DNA of 64,000 bases from Fremontodendron californicum (lineage: Eukaryota; Streptophyta; Magnoliopsida; Malvales; Malvaceae): the NCBI GenBank assembly GCA_030761205.1, contig JAULJL010000048.1:5447501-5511500 (forward strand), read 5' to 3'. This document shows positions 23,209-35,909 of this stretch, in pieces (within the stretch, counting starts at the first letter, position 1; every line of letters starts with the position of its first letter). The notes under the pieces are model-generated. The model did no database searches and was not told the origin of the DNA. It saw only the letters and a list, made by a program, of their open reading frames with translations. The translations under genes were made by a program, and so were the position numbers.

Positions 23209-23871
23209 ATCATACACGTCGAATTTCGAGTTATTTAAAACTGTCTAACTATTTGTTTAATATAAAAAAATCTTAAGTCATTAAATATATATTGTAAAAA
23301 CAGTATTATTAATATATATGATACAAATATCTTATCAATTCAAAATTTTACATGCATGACAGATATGATTATGTTATTAAATCCAACGATCGATTTATTA
23401 AAATATTACTCATATATTAAAAAAACGTATTACACCAATGTAACTTGATCATCCTCGTACTTGAAAATTAAACATTTCTATAATTCCCAAATGTTGAAGC
23501 AAAAATGCAGCATTTGACTTGAATTTTTTTTAGTGACATTATAATCTTGTCTGTTCCAAATTCCAATCAATAATTTGAAAATATAATTTTTAAGGTATAA
23601 AAAACAAGTTTGACCTATGTACTTCCCAAAATGATCAATTTTGTCCCGAATCAGGTTGAAATATTATTTAATTAAAAAATAATTTTTTTAATTTTAATTT
23701 TAAAATATATTTAAAAAAAATTTTAAATGGGCCTTCTCGGCCTAAAGGCCGAGTCGAGCCAGACTTTGATTGTGTTTTCGAATGGCCAATTGGGTTTGGT
23801 TCATCTCGATCAATGAATAAGTCTAATGGTAAGTTATATATCATTTTTGGTAGATGTGGTTATATTTTAGA
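23209..23871. other. AT-rich gap with a MITE relic
   Basis: No gene. At 23725-23825 a 'gggccttctcggcctaaaggccgag...gaataagtcta' block is the right end of a hAT MITE of the same kind as 4623-4899. Confidence 0.4.
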
Positions 23872-23880
23872 TTAAAAATA

Positions 23881-23940
23881 TGGTCAAATTATGCATTTGG
23901 TCCCTCTACCATATTCAAATTTGGGATTTAGTCCCTATAT
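23881..23940. repeat. Left TIR of the MULE
   Basis: Matches the reverse complement of 36538-36597 with only a few differences; preceded by TTAAAAATA. Confidence 0.85.
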
Positions 23941-24332
23941 AATAATTTGCCAACATTGAATCCCTATACTTTTATTAATGTCAAAATTGAGTCAAATCGT
24001 TAAGAGTGTTTATAAACTCCTGTTATCTTTATGACGTGGATTTTTTTTACATGACCTGGCATATTTTATTCCACGTTGGCTGGTAAGATGCAAGAAATAA
24101 ACCCTTTTTTCACGTTTAACCCCAATGTAAGAAATAATTTGAATATTTCCTAACCTTTAACACAAATGTAAAAAGGGGATGGGAAATCTGCACCAATTCC
24201 AATCTCGTAATAAAATCGATGGGAGGTAATGGTAGAATAATCGGGGTTCGGGTTTGAAATGATATTGAAATTGCCAAATATTTTGCTAAAAAACTGAAGA
24301 ATAATACCAAATTTGAGGGGCAAGAATTTCAA

Positions 24333-25870
24333 ATGTTGAAGATAAGCAATGAATCTTCGAAAAAAGGCAAGGATTTGGGTAAGTGTTCTAGTTATTTTGT
24401 TTGAAATATGGGTAAGTTTTGTAATTTTGTGTGTAGATTAGAAATTTGGGTAAGTTTTGCCATATTTTTCTGAAAATAAAATTAGATATAATACTTCTTG
24501 TTGATGATTTTTCACTGAATGGAATGTTGGGTTTTTGCTGGGTATGTATTTTTTTATGCCTGCAGGTAATTGATTGTTGAGTTTTGTTGATGATTTGCTA
24601 AAAATCGAACAAAACTTTCTTATTTCTTTTATGAACAGAACATGCCTACAATCCGTACGAGTATGAAGGTAATCCTGTATATTGCTATTGTGGAGTTAAA
24701 GCTTATTTAGTTACATCAATAAGTGATGACAATCCTGGTAGGCGATTCTTTGGCTGAGCAACTATCAGGTATAATGAGTTTATTAACAGGTTATATTGGT
24801 TATGTTTCTTTTTTTAACACAATATTGGAGGTTGTAGAGAAGCTTTACTCTATAAATCCAAATCTTACTTATGGCAAGTGGACTACTCTAGTCTCCAGAA
24901 GCATTGCTTGCTTGTGTTTGGTCATTTTTGAAATATATTTAACCTGTGAATACACAAGTTGATTTGTTAAAATCCTCATTTAATCATATAACTGATTGAG
25001 ATTGTCTTCTTTATCTTTTGCTTGCATAATGTAAAATTACCAATTTGAGTAAAGAATGTAGGTTTAAGAAAAAACTAATATTAAAAAAGACAATAAAATG
25101 AAAGTTTAGGCTAATGGATGTAGAAATTGGATGTTGTAGTGTAACTTTTAACTAGAACCTTGCAAATTTTCTCATCCTTTTTTCTGTTAATGTAATAGTG
25201 AATAAAAAAATGTTTTCCCAATTAGAACATTTTCTGGTTTTCAATCATGTTTAAAATGCTCTTTATCTTTGTTAGTGTCTACTTCTATTGTAAGAATGAA
25301 GGTTGAAAGTTATTTTGATTTTATTTATACAAAAAAAAAATGTATAATGAGTTAAATATGGTTTGGCTAGATCTAACTTGATGCTGAAATTTAAAGCATA
25401 TTTGATAGTGTGATAGGTCTTGAATTGTGCTTTATTAAGCATATTCTTGTTTTATGCCTACAGGTGAAATGTTGTAAAGTTTTCCTTTGGCATGATAGCC
25501 CAATCAATGAACGTGCAAAAGCAATGATCATTGAGTTAAGAAATGCTAATAAAGGTTTAAGACAAGAGATTTCTACGGTGATGGAAGAGAATTAAAAATT
25601 AACAAGAATGATACTTGAGTTGAATAGTGAAGAAGAATGTCTAAGAATAAGTCTTCTACATCCAGTAATGATGAGTTATGTGATGAAATTTCTATATTAA
25701 AAGCTGAAATTGAGGTGGTACAAGAAAAACTTAACATTGTAATGGTAGATGCAAGAAATGAAGCACAATCAAAGAAGCTTTACAAATTAGCTTTGATAGT
25801 CACTTGGTTTCTATTGTTGTATTTGGTATTAGGTCATGACAGCAATGATATGATAGGGATGAATTATTAG
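24333..25870 (+). pseudogene. GRF-type zinc-finger / coiled-coil / membrane-anchor protein gene, decayed
   Basis: Exon 1 24333-24378 (MLKISNESS...) joins in phase to exon 2 from 24639 after TGAACAG. Exon 2 reads 'NPVYCYCGVKAYLVTS', then 'DDNPGRRFFG'. This is the GRF zinc finger (C-x-C ... NPGRRFF-G-C), but the third cysteine codon is TGA. A later exon from about 25466 supplies 'CKVFLWHD', the end of the finger, and a coiled coil ('AKAMIIELRNANKGLRQ') that meets TAA at 25593. Another frame (25637-25870) continues the coil and ends in a hydrophobic helix 'LALIVTWFLLLYLVL'. Finger, coil and C-terminal anchor in that order are typical of plant GRF-finger proteins. It lies inside the MULE, convergent with its transposase, so it is either a captured gene or an accessory ORF. 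Confidence 0.65.
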
Positions 25871-26747
25871 GTCTTCCATATTAGATTTGATTTTGGCCAT
25901 CATTTTGTATTAGAACCTATATGATTGTATAAAATGCTTAATGATTTATATTACTTGGTGTAGACACCTAATTTTGTCTGGACCCCCTAAAAGGTTTATT
26001 TTTCTCGATTTTTTTGGAAATTTCCTTCAATTTCATGACCCGATACACTGACATCTAGGTTAGAGTGTGTTTAGATTAAGGTTGGAGTCAAGAAAATCAA
26101 AAGTTAAAAAAAAAGTCAATCGAGAAAGTCAAAGTAAAAAAGTTCAAAATATCAAAAATAAAAGTCAAAAAATCATATTTGTTTAAAATCAAGACCAAAA
26201 AGTCATGGTTGAGCAAAAATGAGTTTTAATAAAGCTAGAATTATGAAGTCAAACTCGAATTTGAAAAGTCAACAGTTTAAAGTCAAAATTGAAAAACCAA
26301 ATTGGGAAAAATCAAAATTGGACAAAATTGAGAATCGGCAAAACAAATTCGAGTTATGAAAAAGTATTAGCAAGGTCAGGTGAGTCATAGTTGTGACTGA
26401 AGATGTCTAGATTAAGGTCGAATAAGCCGTCTTAAGAAGTCAAGTTAAGGAAAGCTCAAGATTAAAATTGGAATATTAAAATTGAGTCATAAAAATAAAA
26501 ATTCGGATTCAATAAGTCAAGTATGGGTCATGAAAGGGAGGAATTAAAATTATCAAGTCAATATCAAGCTCTGAAGATGGGAAAATAGGAAACTGAAAAT
26601 CAGTTGAATGGTGGAAGATCAAATTGGAAAGGAATTCGGATATAAAAATTGGGTAAAATGGGCTCAAACCCAATTCAATATGGGCTAAAGAGGATGGAAA
26701 AAGAAAATCTGGAAAATTGGCCAAGTTCGAGCAAATACGAGATTTCA

Positions 26748-27075
26748 GGGACTAAACTACAATTTTGGAAAAAATCGGGAAAAAATGGAATTCGAGCTCG
26801 AAAAATTACGAAACTTTCCATAATTGAATTTTAGGATGGAAAGAAGGAAAAGAGAGAGAAAAACCCAAAATTAGGGTCAAAATGAAAATAGGCTAAATTC
26901 GGGGGCTAAAATGCAAATTTTGAAAAAAATTGGGAAAAATGAAATTCAAGCTCAAAAAATTGCGAAACTTTCCAGAACTGAATTTTAGGATGGAAAAACG
27001 AAAAAGAGAGAGAGAGAGAAACCCAAAATTGAAGTCAAAATGCAAATAGGCTAAATCCGTGGGACTAAATTGTAA
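26748..27075 (+). repeat. Tandem repeat inside the solo LTR, about 2.2 units of about 155 bp
   Basis: Unit 1 from 26748 (gggactaaactacaatttt...), unit 2 from 26900 (gggggctaaaatgcaaatttt...), and a third partial unit from 27060 (gggactaaattgtaattttt). The units share 'gaattttaggatggaaa' and 'agagagagaaa...cccaaaat'. Confidence 0.7.
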
Positions 27076-28036
27076 TTTTTGAAAAATTAGGAAAATTCAA
27101 ATTTTGGTCAATCCAAAAAGGGGAAATGAATAAAATAAAGATGAGGAGTAAAATAAAAATGGAAATGAGAGTAAACGGGCCAAATGGAAAAGAAAGAAAT
27201 TAATGGAAGGGTGGAAATGAAATAAAGTATGGAGGAAAAATGAGCAATTAAACCAAGGTCTGTTAGTGGCAATTTGGAAATGATGGAGGGGTGAAAAATA
27301 AATAAATGAAAGTTGGGGGAAGTATATGGAAATAACCCAAGGCAAATGTGTAGTAAAATGGAGAAGTGAGGCAATTTTGAAGAAAACACAAGGTGATATT
27401 GTTGTAAATAAATAGATGAATAGGATAGAGAGAGGGGACAAAAGTACATGACATGGCATTTTAGTCCAATAAGAATAATACTTAGACCTTAAAAATAAGA
27501 AAGATGGCCACTTGGAGAGGGGACCATTTGAAAGATGATATTTTGGAGGGGGACCATTAGGGGCATGTAGGAAATGAGAAATGAAGAAAGCATGACTTAG
27601 GCCATTTTTGGTGACCATTCGGCTAGGCTAAAAAGGGAGGGTAGTAGCTACAGCAAGCATTCAGACAAGGAGCATTCTAAAAAAAAAAGCCTAAGGAGAA
27701 AGGGAAAGGAAGAGAGGAAATGAGGAAAAAAAAAGGTTTAAGGTTTTTGTTTTAGGAAGCTTACTAAGGTAGCTTGCTTTCCTTCATCTTTTTCATTACT
27801 ATTTTCTTATTATTTTCAAGCTTTATGTCTTGTATTTTTCTTAAAATCTCAAGGTTTTTAAGAGTGTCATTAAAAGCTTTTCTTCTTTCTCTCTTTCTCC
27901 TTTACAAAAAAAAAATAGGTTTACAGAATATTTTTTCTTCATTTTCCCTTCATGGCCGAAACATGTAGTCCTCATTTCTCTTTTATTGCCTCTTGTTAAC
28001 TTTGGTTTTCCTTTTTAAAAAAATAAATAAAAAGGC

Positions 28037-28303
28037 TTTTGAGCTTGATGATCTTGGTTTTCACCAAGTGATGGCTATAGCCGGATTTAGTATCCATGGG
28101 GCTAGCCTTGAGCTAACCTTAGTTTTCTTGTTTGTTTATATTTTCCTTGCTCATATGTTGTCATTTTGATATATATTTATATATATATATTTCTGATTGT
28201 GTGATTTATATTGTTTATTTCTCTTAGAAAAAAATGATTTTGAGCTTCATGATCTTGGTTTTTACCAAGTGATGGCTATAGCCGGATTAACATCCAAGGG
28301 GCT
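28037..28303 (+). repeat. Direct repeat pair inside the solo LTR
   Basis: About 75 bp at 28037-28113 and again at 28228-28303: both carry 'ttttgagctt[gc]atgatcttgg' and 'ccaagtgatggctatagccg', spaced 191 bp apart. Confidence 0.7.
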
Positions 28304-30619
28304 ACCTTAAGCCAATCATTTTTGCTTGTTGTAAATCATGTTTTTAAACTACTTCCAGCATGGTTTTGGTTAGGATCAACCAATGATCCATAGCCAAAAC
28401 CTATTTTTCAAACTAGTTGGAAAAAATAATGTTTTGCAAGTTGGATTTGTTGATTACGGGCAACATTTTTCATATGCATTTTTGGTCCAAATAAAAAAAT
28501 GTTTCTACCTCATTTAGTTCATCATTTTTTGAACCTAAATCTATTTTTTCATATTTTTTGAATTTTTTATAAGGGGTAAAAAATAGCTAACTAAAATTGG
28601 GTTTGGGTGGCTAAAACAAATTTTAAAACTAGCAAAGGTCTTCTCTCTTTTTTCACCAAAGGGGAGGGGCTGGCAAAAACATATGGTTACTGTTTTAAGG
28701 TTGTTTTTATAGCCTTTTAAAGTTTAAAATTTTTTTTTGATAAAATCGGGCCATGGGTAGACAAAACGAGCTTCAAAATCGAATAAAACTTGGGTTCTCA
28801 CACCATTCGGCCACCTTGGTTTTTTCCTGGAAAATTGCATCATTTTTTACTTATTTTGGTTTTCAAAATATTTGCATCAAGACTCGTTTAGAGGTATTAG
28901 GATTTCAAATAATGGCATTCGGATGCCCCTTAGTCCGAGCAAAATTTCATTGCCCAAAATATCTCAATTTAAAAATCCAATTTAAGTTTCTTTCAAAGGT
29001 AGTTGGACATCTTTTTAGGTGTTCGGATATCCTCTCTTCAAGAGAGAAACACATTCCGTTTTCATGCATTTCATATTTTAAAATTGCTTTTATTTATTTA
29101 GAATAAAAAAGTGTTTTTCCGGTTTAGTAAGCATTTGGCGAGAATTATTTCTTAATCTTCGTCGGGTGGCCAGGGAAGTTAGGAAATTATTCAAGGCACG
29201 TGTTTATGAAATCATAAAGTACAGCTTTTGTTTTACTTGGAATTATATAAATGTCACATGAAAGAATTATTTTCCAAGCTTTGCCGGGTTTGCCGAGGAG
29301 TACGGTAACATTTTTCCGACATGTTACATTGATGTAATTTCACAAAGAAAATCCATGAAAAATAATTTTAAAACAATGATGTGTGCATATTCTATGTTCA
29401 TGCATATTCTATGATGATGTCATTTAATTTAATCCATGAAAATCCATGTGTTTAATTATATGTCATGTCATAGTGAATTTTGCCATGTATTAAATTATGT
29501 GCCATATCATAATAAAGTATGTGCCATGACGTGATTTATTTTTCATGTCATAATAAAATGCTTGCCATGATAATTATACATGTTACATTATTTATATTTA
29601 TGCCTTAGTGATAATTTGCATATTCATGATCATTTAAATATTTGAAAATTGATTTATTTTTAATAAATAAGACAATATCCTCGAGTTAATATAGTTCATG
29701 AATACTCTGTCGGGTTGCCGGGGAGCTTTCATAAATCATTATTAACAAAGGAATACCCTTCTAAATAGGAGGATGATACGGAAATTTCAAAATAATAAAA
29801 TTCTATGTTTTGCCGATTTGCCAGGGAACATAGAAAATTTCTGCAATAATAAATTCCAGATCATCTTCGAAATAACATGACCATTTTTTAGGAAATTATT
29901 TTTAAATATCAAATATAAAATCGACTTTTACCAAGACTATTGATAACACATGATTAATAAGGTATTGTTTTATACGGGCGTTGTGGAGGTGTTAATCCTT
30001 CCCCGTGACGTAACCGACTCGAACCAGCTTTTGTTTTTCTCTAGTTAAAAGCGCAGGTCTCAAAATTGGCTTTTTAAAAAATATTTTGATTAATTTTAAA
30101 ATGTTTTACAAAAACCGATTTTAATAGGTGACCGATCACACCTAGCCAAAAAAAGATCGGTGGCGACTCCCATTTATTCGAGGTTGTTTTCAAACCCTTA
30201 TTTTATTTACGAGGAATAATTTTCTTTTCCTCTTCCCCATTTTTTTAACACGTCACTTGACGGGATCACGTTACGACACTTGGTTTATCATACACTCTTA
30301 TTCCCATGATATGAGATAGATGAAGAATTACATATGTGGATTTGGCAAAATAGTCAATGTCATAATAACATAATGGTTTTGCAGTATTGCAATAGGTAAC
30401 AAACATAACAGAATGATTCTGCATTATCTTGTCAAAATATAATACTTCTTTCATATTACTCCAAATGATAGTATCATGTTCTTTAGGAAAAACATGGTTC
30501 CCATCACATACATTATCATAAACACAGTCTGTCAAAAGCTGAAGAAAACATTTTGTCAAAAGAACAAAATGAAAAAAAAAAAAAAAAAAACCTAAAAACT
30601 ATGATAATCTTCAAGTTGT

Positions 30620-33600
30620 TAACATTTTCAAGCTTTTTCTTTTCTTTTCCTTGATGTTGATGCAACACTAAGTTGTGTTGAGATTGTTGCAGATAATCTT
30701 GTAGATGCCTCAATTATATCTTTCTGTGTTGTAGCAAGTATTGTTCCTTTCAACCTATATGAAGAAAAAGAAAATTTTATTAGAAACAAATGTATAATGT
30801 TATTTGGTATTATGATAGTAATTTTGGTGTAAGTTTTACCAACAATTGGTTTAAGGTTATGCATGAAGTAGACTTGTTGACTCCCCTGCCTACAATCAAT
30901 CCTCCAGTAGTACTGAGCTATTTGAAATAAACAAAGAAAAAGAATTATTAGGTATAGACTATGATTAATAACAATGGAAAATATTCAAATAATTACATTT
31001 AATATAGATATTTTAGTGTCATCATGTTGGAGTGCTTTATCCTTCTTCATTCTGGTTGAAGTGTCACCACTTTTGTTAGTAACCTGCAAAATAGAATAAT
31101 TAACATTGATACAATATTGCATTATTATTTATTCAATTACATTGATACCTTGGACTGATTATGGACCTCATTATATGGGTTTTTTCTTACCTTCCGAGGT
31201 TTTTCCTGTGCAGGAATTGTCTATAAATACAAAAATAATGAAAAATATTATTTTAATTAATAACAATGATAAGTAATGGAATGAAAATGATATTTATACA
31301 TATAGTAGTATTCTTACAAATTCAGATCTTTTTGGACATCAGAGCTTATTATGACCTTCCTCATAGTAGTAACTACATCTCATCACTTTCCCAACCTTAG
31401 AAAGTCTGCCTTTGTTCTTTCCTTCAAGCGGTTCCCTCTTCCTTTTTTTCGAAGGCCTACCAAGCATTCTTTTCACCAAAGGAGGCAGAATTGGCCCAGC
31501 TATGCTTTGGGCCAAAACAATCTTCCTTTGACTGGGTTGAGCAAGTACTTATATGCAAACTAATATGTGTCTTTCTTGAACCATGAAGATAGATAATCAA
31601 GAGAGTTTGAACCTTCATACATAATGGCACTCAAAGCATGTTCACATGTACTCCACTTATATCCCACTTTCTACAACTACATGAATGTTGTTGTAAAATA
31701 ATAGTGTAACTCTCCCTGACCTGTTTATCTAAATTATCCCAATAAATTTCATGTTTGGCACCACCATTCCATTCAACCTCACACTTAGCACTAAATCTCC
31801 TTGACTTCTCAAGTCTTTCAAGAACTGTGGGTCCATAATATGTTTTCCACTTTCTCACATATTCCCTCTTTTGCACCAGCTTTTTCATCATATATATTCT
31901 TATATCTTCAAGCATGCTAATGATAGGCTTGCACCTAGCTTCTAAAATCACCCCATTAAATGTTTCACACATGTTATTATCAATGACATCACACTTAATG
32001 AGTTCACAGAAAAAAGCTTGACACCAACCTTGAACAGACCATTTTTCTAACAATGATTCTTTTGCACTAAATCCACCAGCCAAACCTATCATCTTTTCTA
32101 ATTGTTTATTCAACTCAGGCTGGTTTGGAGACCTAGCACAAGTCCAGAACTGCAGTTGCAACTCCTTACCCCTATGTGTCATTCCACATCTAGCATAAAT
32201 ATGCCTAGTACACATTCTTTGCTCCACTAAAGGCAACAACTCCCTAACGGATTTTATTAACCCTAAAACATGAACAAATAAGAATGTTATAATTCTACAA
32301 TTAAAAAATATTTAGCACTACATAATAAAAGTTATTTATTAAATGCAATTGTTTATAGTAAAAGTCAATAAAACATACCTTTTGCATGTCACTGATGACT
32401 GCCCATCCAAGACCATCTCCAGTATCTAAATCAGCACATAATTGCTGTATGAACCATGTCCAGCTGTCTTTATTCTCCTTTTCCGCCACTGTCCATGCAA
32501 TTGGAAACATTTGATTTTTCCCATGCCTTCCTACAGCCACAAGTAATTGCCCTTTCACTAGTCCTTTCAGAAAACAACCATCAAGTCCAATTAGCCTTCT
32601 GCAACCTTCTAGGAAATCTTATTTCAAAGCTTCAAAACATACATACATCTTTTCAAAAACAGGTACTGCATCAGGTGTTGCTTTGTGAGATATAACCAAG
32701 ACAGTGCTTCCAGGATTTGTTGCTTTTAGTTCCTTAGCATAATCATTCAAAACATTATATTTGGTTGTATTGCTCTACATACACTATCAGACACAATCAC
32801 TCCTAAATCATTTCTCACAAGTGCCCTTAAATGCCTAGTCTTAATGAAAGGCATAACACTAATCTCCTCCCTATATTTTCTTGCAATCACTTATGTTGTC
32901 ACCTTTTTATTTTTTGATGTGGGCTGACATAAGTACTCCTTATCATATGTTTTGATAATGTAAGCCTTCTTACCATTACACCAAGAGCAAAGAATTTTCA
33001 AATTGCATCCCTTGGCAGTACATATAACTCTAACCCTTACTTTATCATTCTTCAAAAACTTAAATTCAAATCTTTTCTTTGTGGAAAAGTCAGCAAGAAC
33101 AGTTTTAAAAACCTTCAAATCTTGAAACCTCATTCCAAGTACAAAATCATCAAATGGAACTTTACTATTATAATATTCATTGGTAGACTTCACTCTTTGT
33201 GCATCATCTTTGTCTGACCCATCACTAGTGTCCCTAAAACTGCCTGGATCAGATGAATCAAAGTACTCACTTGTGTACCCATCTACTTTGACAGTATCAA
33301 AACTAGGCCTACAAGCTTCAGATGCAACTCTTACATGATCAACGGGAACATTAACTCCATTTGCCTCATCATCATCAGAATCACTATCAGACCCAGAATC
33401 CGTTTCAAATTCAGAACCAGCATCAAAATCAGTATCAAAATCATTGTTGCCTAACTGTTTTCCTTTCAACATACTCCATTACATTTTTTCTAGCAACTCC
33501 TAATTCAACTTCTACTAACCTCTCTTCATAATCCCCAATTGAATAAGTTCCAATATCATTGTCATTTCTTTCACATGCATCCACTTCATTGACTTCAGTC

Positions 33601-35902
33601 ACATAAGGTATTTGTTTCTCACCATTATCATTTTCATTAACTACATTGACTTCAGGCATTTGTTTCTCACCATTATCATTTTTATTAACTACATTGACTT
33701 CAATCACATTCACATTTTTCCCTACCAAATCACTAAAAATCTTCAAATGCAGGTGTAGGAGGAGTAAGAGCTAATTGTTCATTCACTATCATCATTAACA
33801 CTAGTAGCAATCTCGACAACATTTTCATTTCTGCCATTTAATGCTCCACCTACCTCAACTGGTAGTAGGAGATAATCTGGCATGTCATTCTCATTAACTG
33901 ATGGGATCCAAGATCCATCAAGTTTTCAAGAAGCTAAGCAAGGCTTCTACTTGGGCTGAATCAAGGAAGAAATGCTAGCAAAGGACTTGGGCAGAATCTA
34001 CAAGTCTTTTAAGCAATGTCAAGGCATTTAAGTTGGGCTGCTTGAATGAGGAAGAACAAGACTTGGTCCATGTGATCCAAGCTTCACAAGATGTGCCTTA
34101 GAAGAATGCAAGGTGGCGGCATAAGGCTTAATGAAGTGGACCTGTTCATTAAATGAAATGGCAAGGGTGGGGACCAATTCATTAAACTATGTGGCACCTA
34201 TAAATGAATATTTGGGCTTGTGTTAAGTTTTTATTTAGTTTAGGCTTTTAGGCCTAACTTGTGTAACATGTCCAACAAGCTTGTGGGGACTACCATTATT
34301 AAACTATTAGACATCTTTTAAATTTAATTAGTATTGGGCTCGAGCTTGTTCAACCCATAGTTAAGCTTTCATTTAATTATGTAAGTAGTAAGCCTTGGCT
34401 GCCAAAGAGTTTCATTTGTACTAGGAGTTCTTAGGCTAGTTTAATTAGGGTTAGTAGGGAGGCTATAAATACCTTTGTTTAGCCATCTACTTCAGCAACC
34501 ATTATTAATCTATTGAGTTGATTTTATTCAAGTGAGTGTTTCACTCATTTTAGTTCTTGACAGAAATAGTGAACTTATCAAAGAAATCTTTTCTTTGTGG
34601 CGTTCTTCCTATCAAACTTAGGTTCTAGAAACAAGTGTTATTGGGGTTTAGTTAGCTTAGCTAATATAGGTTCTTTGAAACAAGATTTCTACGGGTTTAA
34701 GTTTCATTGCCTAAATTTTGGCTTTCTTGGGGTTAGGGTAATTCAATTTGTTAGTGGGTTCAAAGGGTTTAACCCCCACAGGTTCACATCAGTTGGTATT
34801 CAAAGCTCAGGTTCCAATCAGGTTTTTTGTCTAGATTCTCACTAACAAGATTTTGGGGTTTCAAAAATATTTGTCTTGGGGTTATAGCTTTAGGTTATAG
34901 TTTTTAGGCAATCTAGTTTTGGGGTTCAGTCTTGAAAAGTGGTTTAGATCAAGATTCCGTTTCTTGAATTCTTGACTATTAAACTTTCTTCTTGTTGATT
35001 CTTGATCCGAATCTTGAAAAAAATATCAAGAATTTAGAGGGGCATTCGAACAATCCCCAGAAAGAAAAAAAGTTCATCCGAGATTTCAAGAAAATCAAGA
35101 AGTCTCGTTCTTGAAAAAAAATAAGAAAAGTGTTCGAACAACAAGAAAAAGAATAAAAGATTCGAAAAAAGATCAAGGGAAATAGGAAAGATTTGAACTC
35201 TTGGTAATCTTGACCTTCTTACTAATTGGATTTCTTGTTTCTTGAGTCTTTTTGCTAGGTAGAATTAAGCAAGGGGAGTTCTTGAAGAGTTCTTTTAGTT
35301 CCTAAAGAACCTGAAGAGGAAATAGAGTGGTAAAAGGCAAGAGTAAGTAAGTTTATTAAAGAAAAAGCCTAAAAGAGTGCAAACAAGAGTTGAAATGATA
35401 TCATATTTGAGTGTAAACCATAAAGGAGTGTGTGAGTTTTTTTTTATCACTAACAATTTATTTGGTAGCAACTTCAAAGATGTATCACAAGAGTGACTCA
35501 ACACCTAAGAAGAAGGTGGATAGCTTATCCTTTATGTTGCATGCTATGCAACGAGAATCTGAACGGTCAAAATTGGTGTTGGAGGAGATGAGAAATAGGA
35601 TGGGTCAACAAGAGGTAGTACTAACAATTCTATCCAAATGTTCTAAATAAATATCCAATGCATCATCACCTAACAGTTTCAATCCTATATTCAATGTATC
35701 CCCACCCTCAACATAGTATATTCTAATTGACTTTGACAAAATTATAACCTAATGCCTTCACTGTTCCTAATATAATTCAATAACAGATTTTATCAACATC
35801 CTCATCAAATTCTGCTACTAATCCATTTAGATATCTAATTTTTGGGGTTCGTGACAATGTTCCCCCATGATGGTACCTTAGTTTGCATACTTCCCAACTC
35901 AT
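30620..35902 (-). pseudogene. MuDR/MULE transposase gene, interrupted and decayed
   Basis: The start MSWEVCKLRYHHGG is at 35902. The N-terminal region ends 'GTVKALGYNF' near 35750 and, after the 33899-35648 insertion, resumes 'NENDMPDYLLLP' near 33890. An acidic Asp/Ser region leads to the MuDR DNA-binding domain 'FVLGMRFQDLKVFKTVLADF' with a C...C zinc pattern (about 33170-32930). The catalytic domain reads 'RLIGLDGCFLKG...GQLLVAVG' and 'WTWFIQQL...WAVISDMQK' (32600-32380); the Asp of LDGCF and of ISDMQ are two DDE candidates. An intron at 32379-32264 splits ISDMQK from 'GLIKSVRELLPLVEQRMC'. A SWIM finger 'HSCSCRKWDISGVHV' follows (31690-31640), then a degenerate CCHC knuckle near 31360 and a Ser/Thr-rich tail. 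Stops near 35775, 32620 and 31560. Confidence 0.8.
33899..35648 (+). mobile_element. 5' fragment of an LTR retrotransposon inserted in the MULE transposase gene
   Basis: An 893-bp LTR (33899-34791) starts TGATG and ends CATCA. Two bases later comes TGGTATTCAAAGCTC (34794-34808), a tRNA-Met-type PBS. A leader and the start of a gag-like frame (MYHKSDSTPKKK, 35480-35648, with a coiled coil) follow, then sequence of the transposase gene resumes. No second LTR, so the element is 3'-truncated. Lineage not determined. Confidence 0.65.
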
Positions 35903-35909
35903 ACTACAT

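Larger units (their letters stand above)
25959..30278 (+). mobile_element. 4.3-kb solo LTR of a Ty3/gypsy element (Tekay/Del-like)
   Basis: Begins TGTAGACACCTAATTTTGTC and ends GTTACGACA, with CTTGG at 25954-25958 and again at 30279-30283 (perfect 5-bp duplication). Near its end it has 'GATCGGTGGCGACTCC', a phrase common in Tekay/Del LTR ends. No PBS, PPT or coding region lies between the duplications, so it is one unpaired LTR of 4320 bp, left by LTR-LTR recombination. Open frames inside are low-complexity chance products. Confidence 0.85.

Noticed and set aside
27097..27618. 173-codon minus-strand frame
   Set aside because: Phe/Ser/Leu-rich low-complexity translation of the A/G-rich strand within the solo LTR; no domain.
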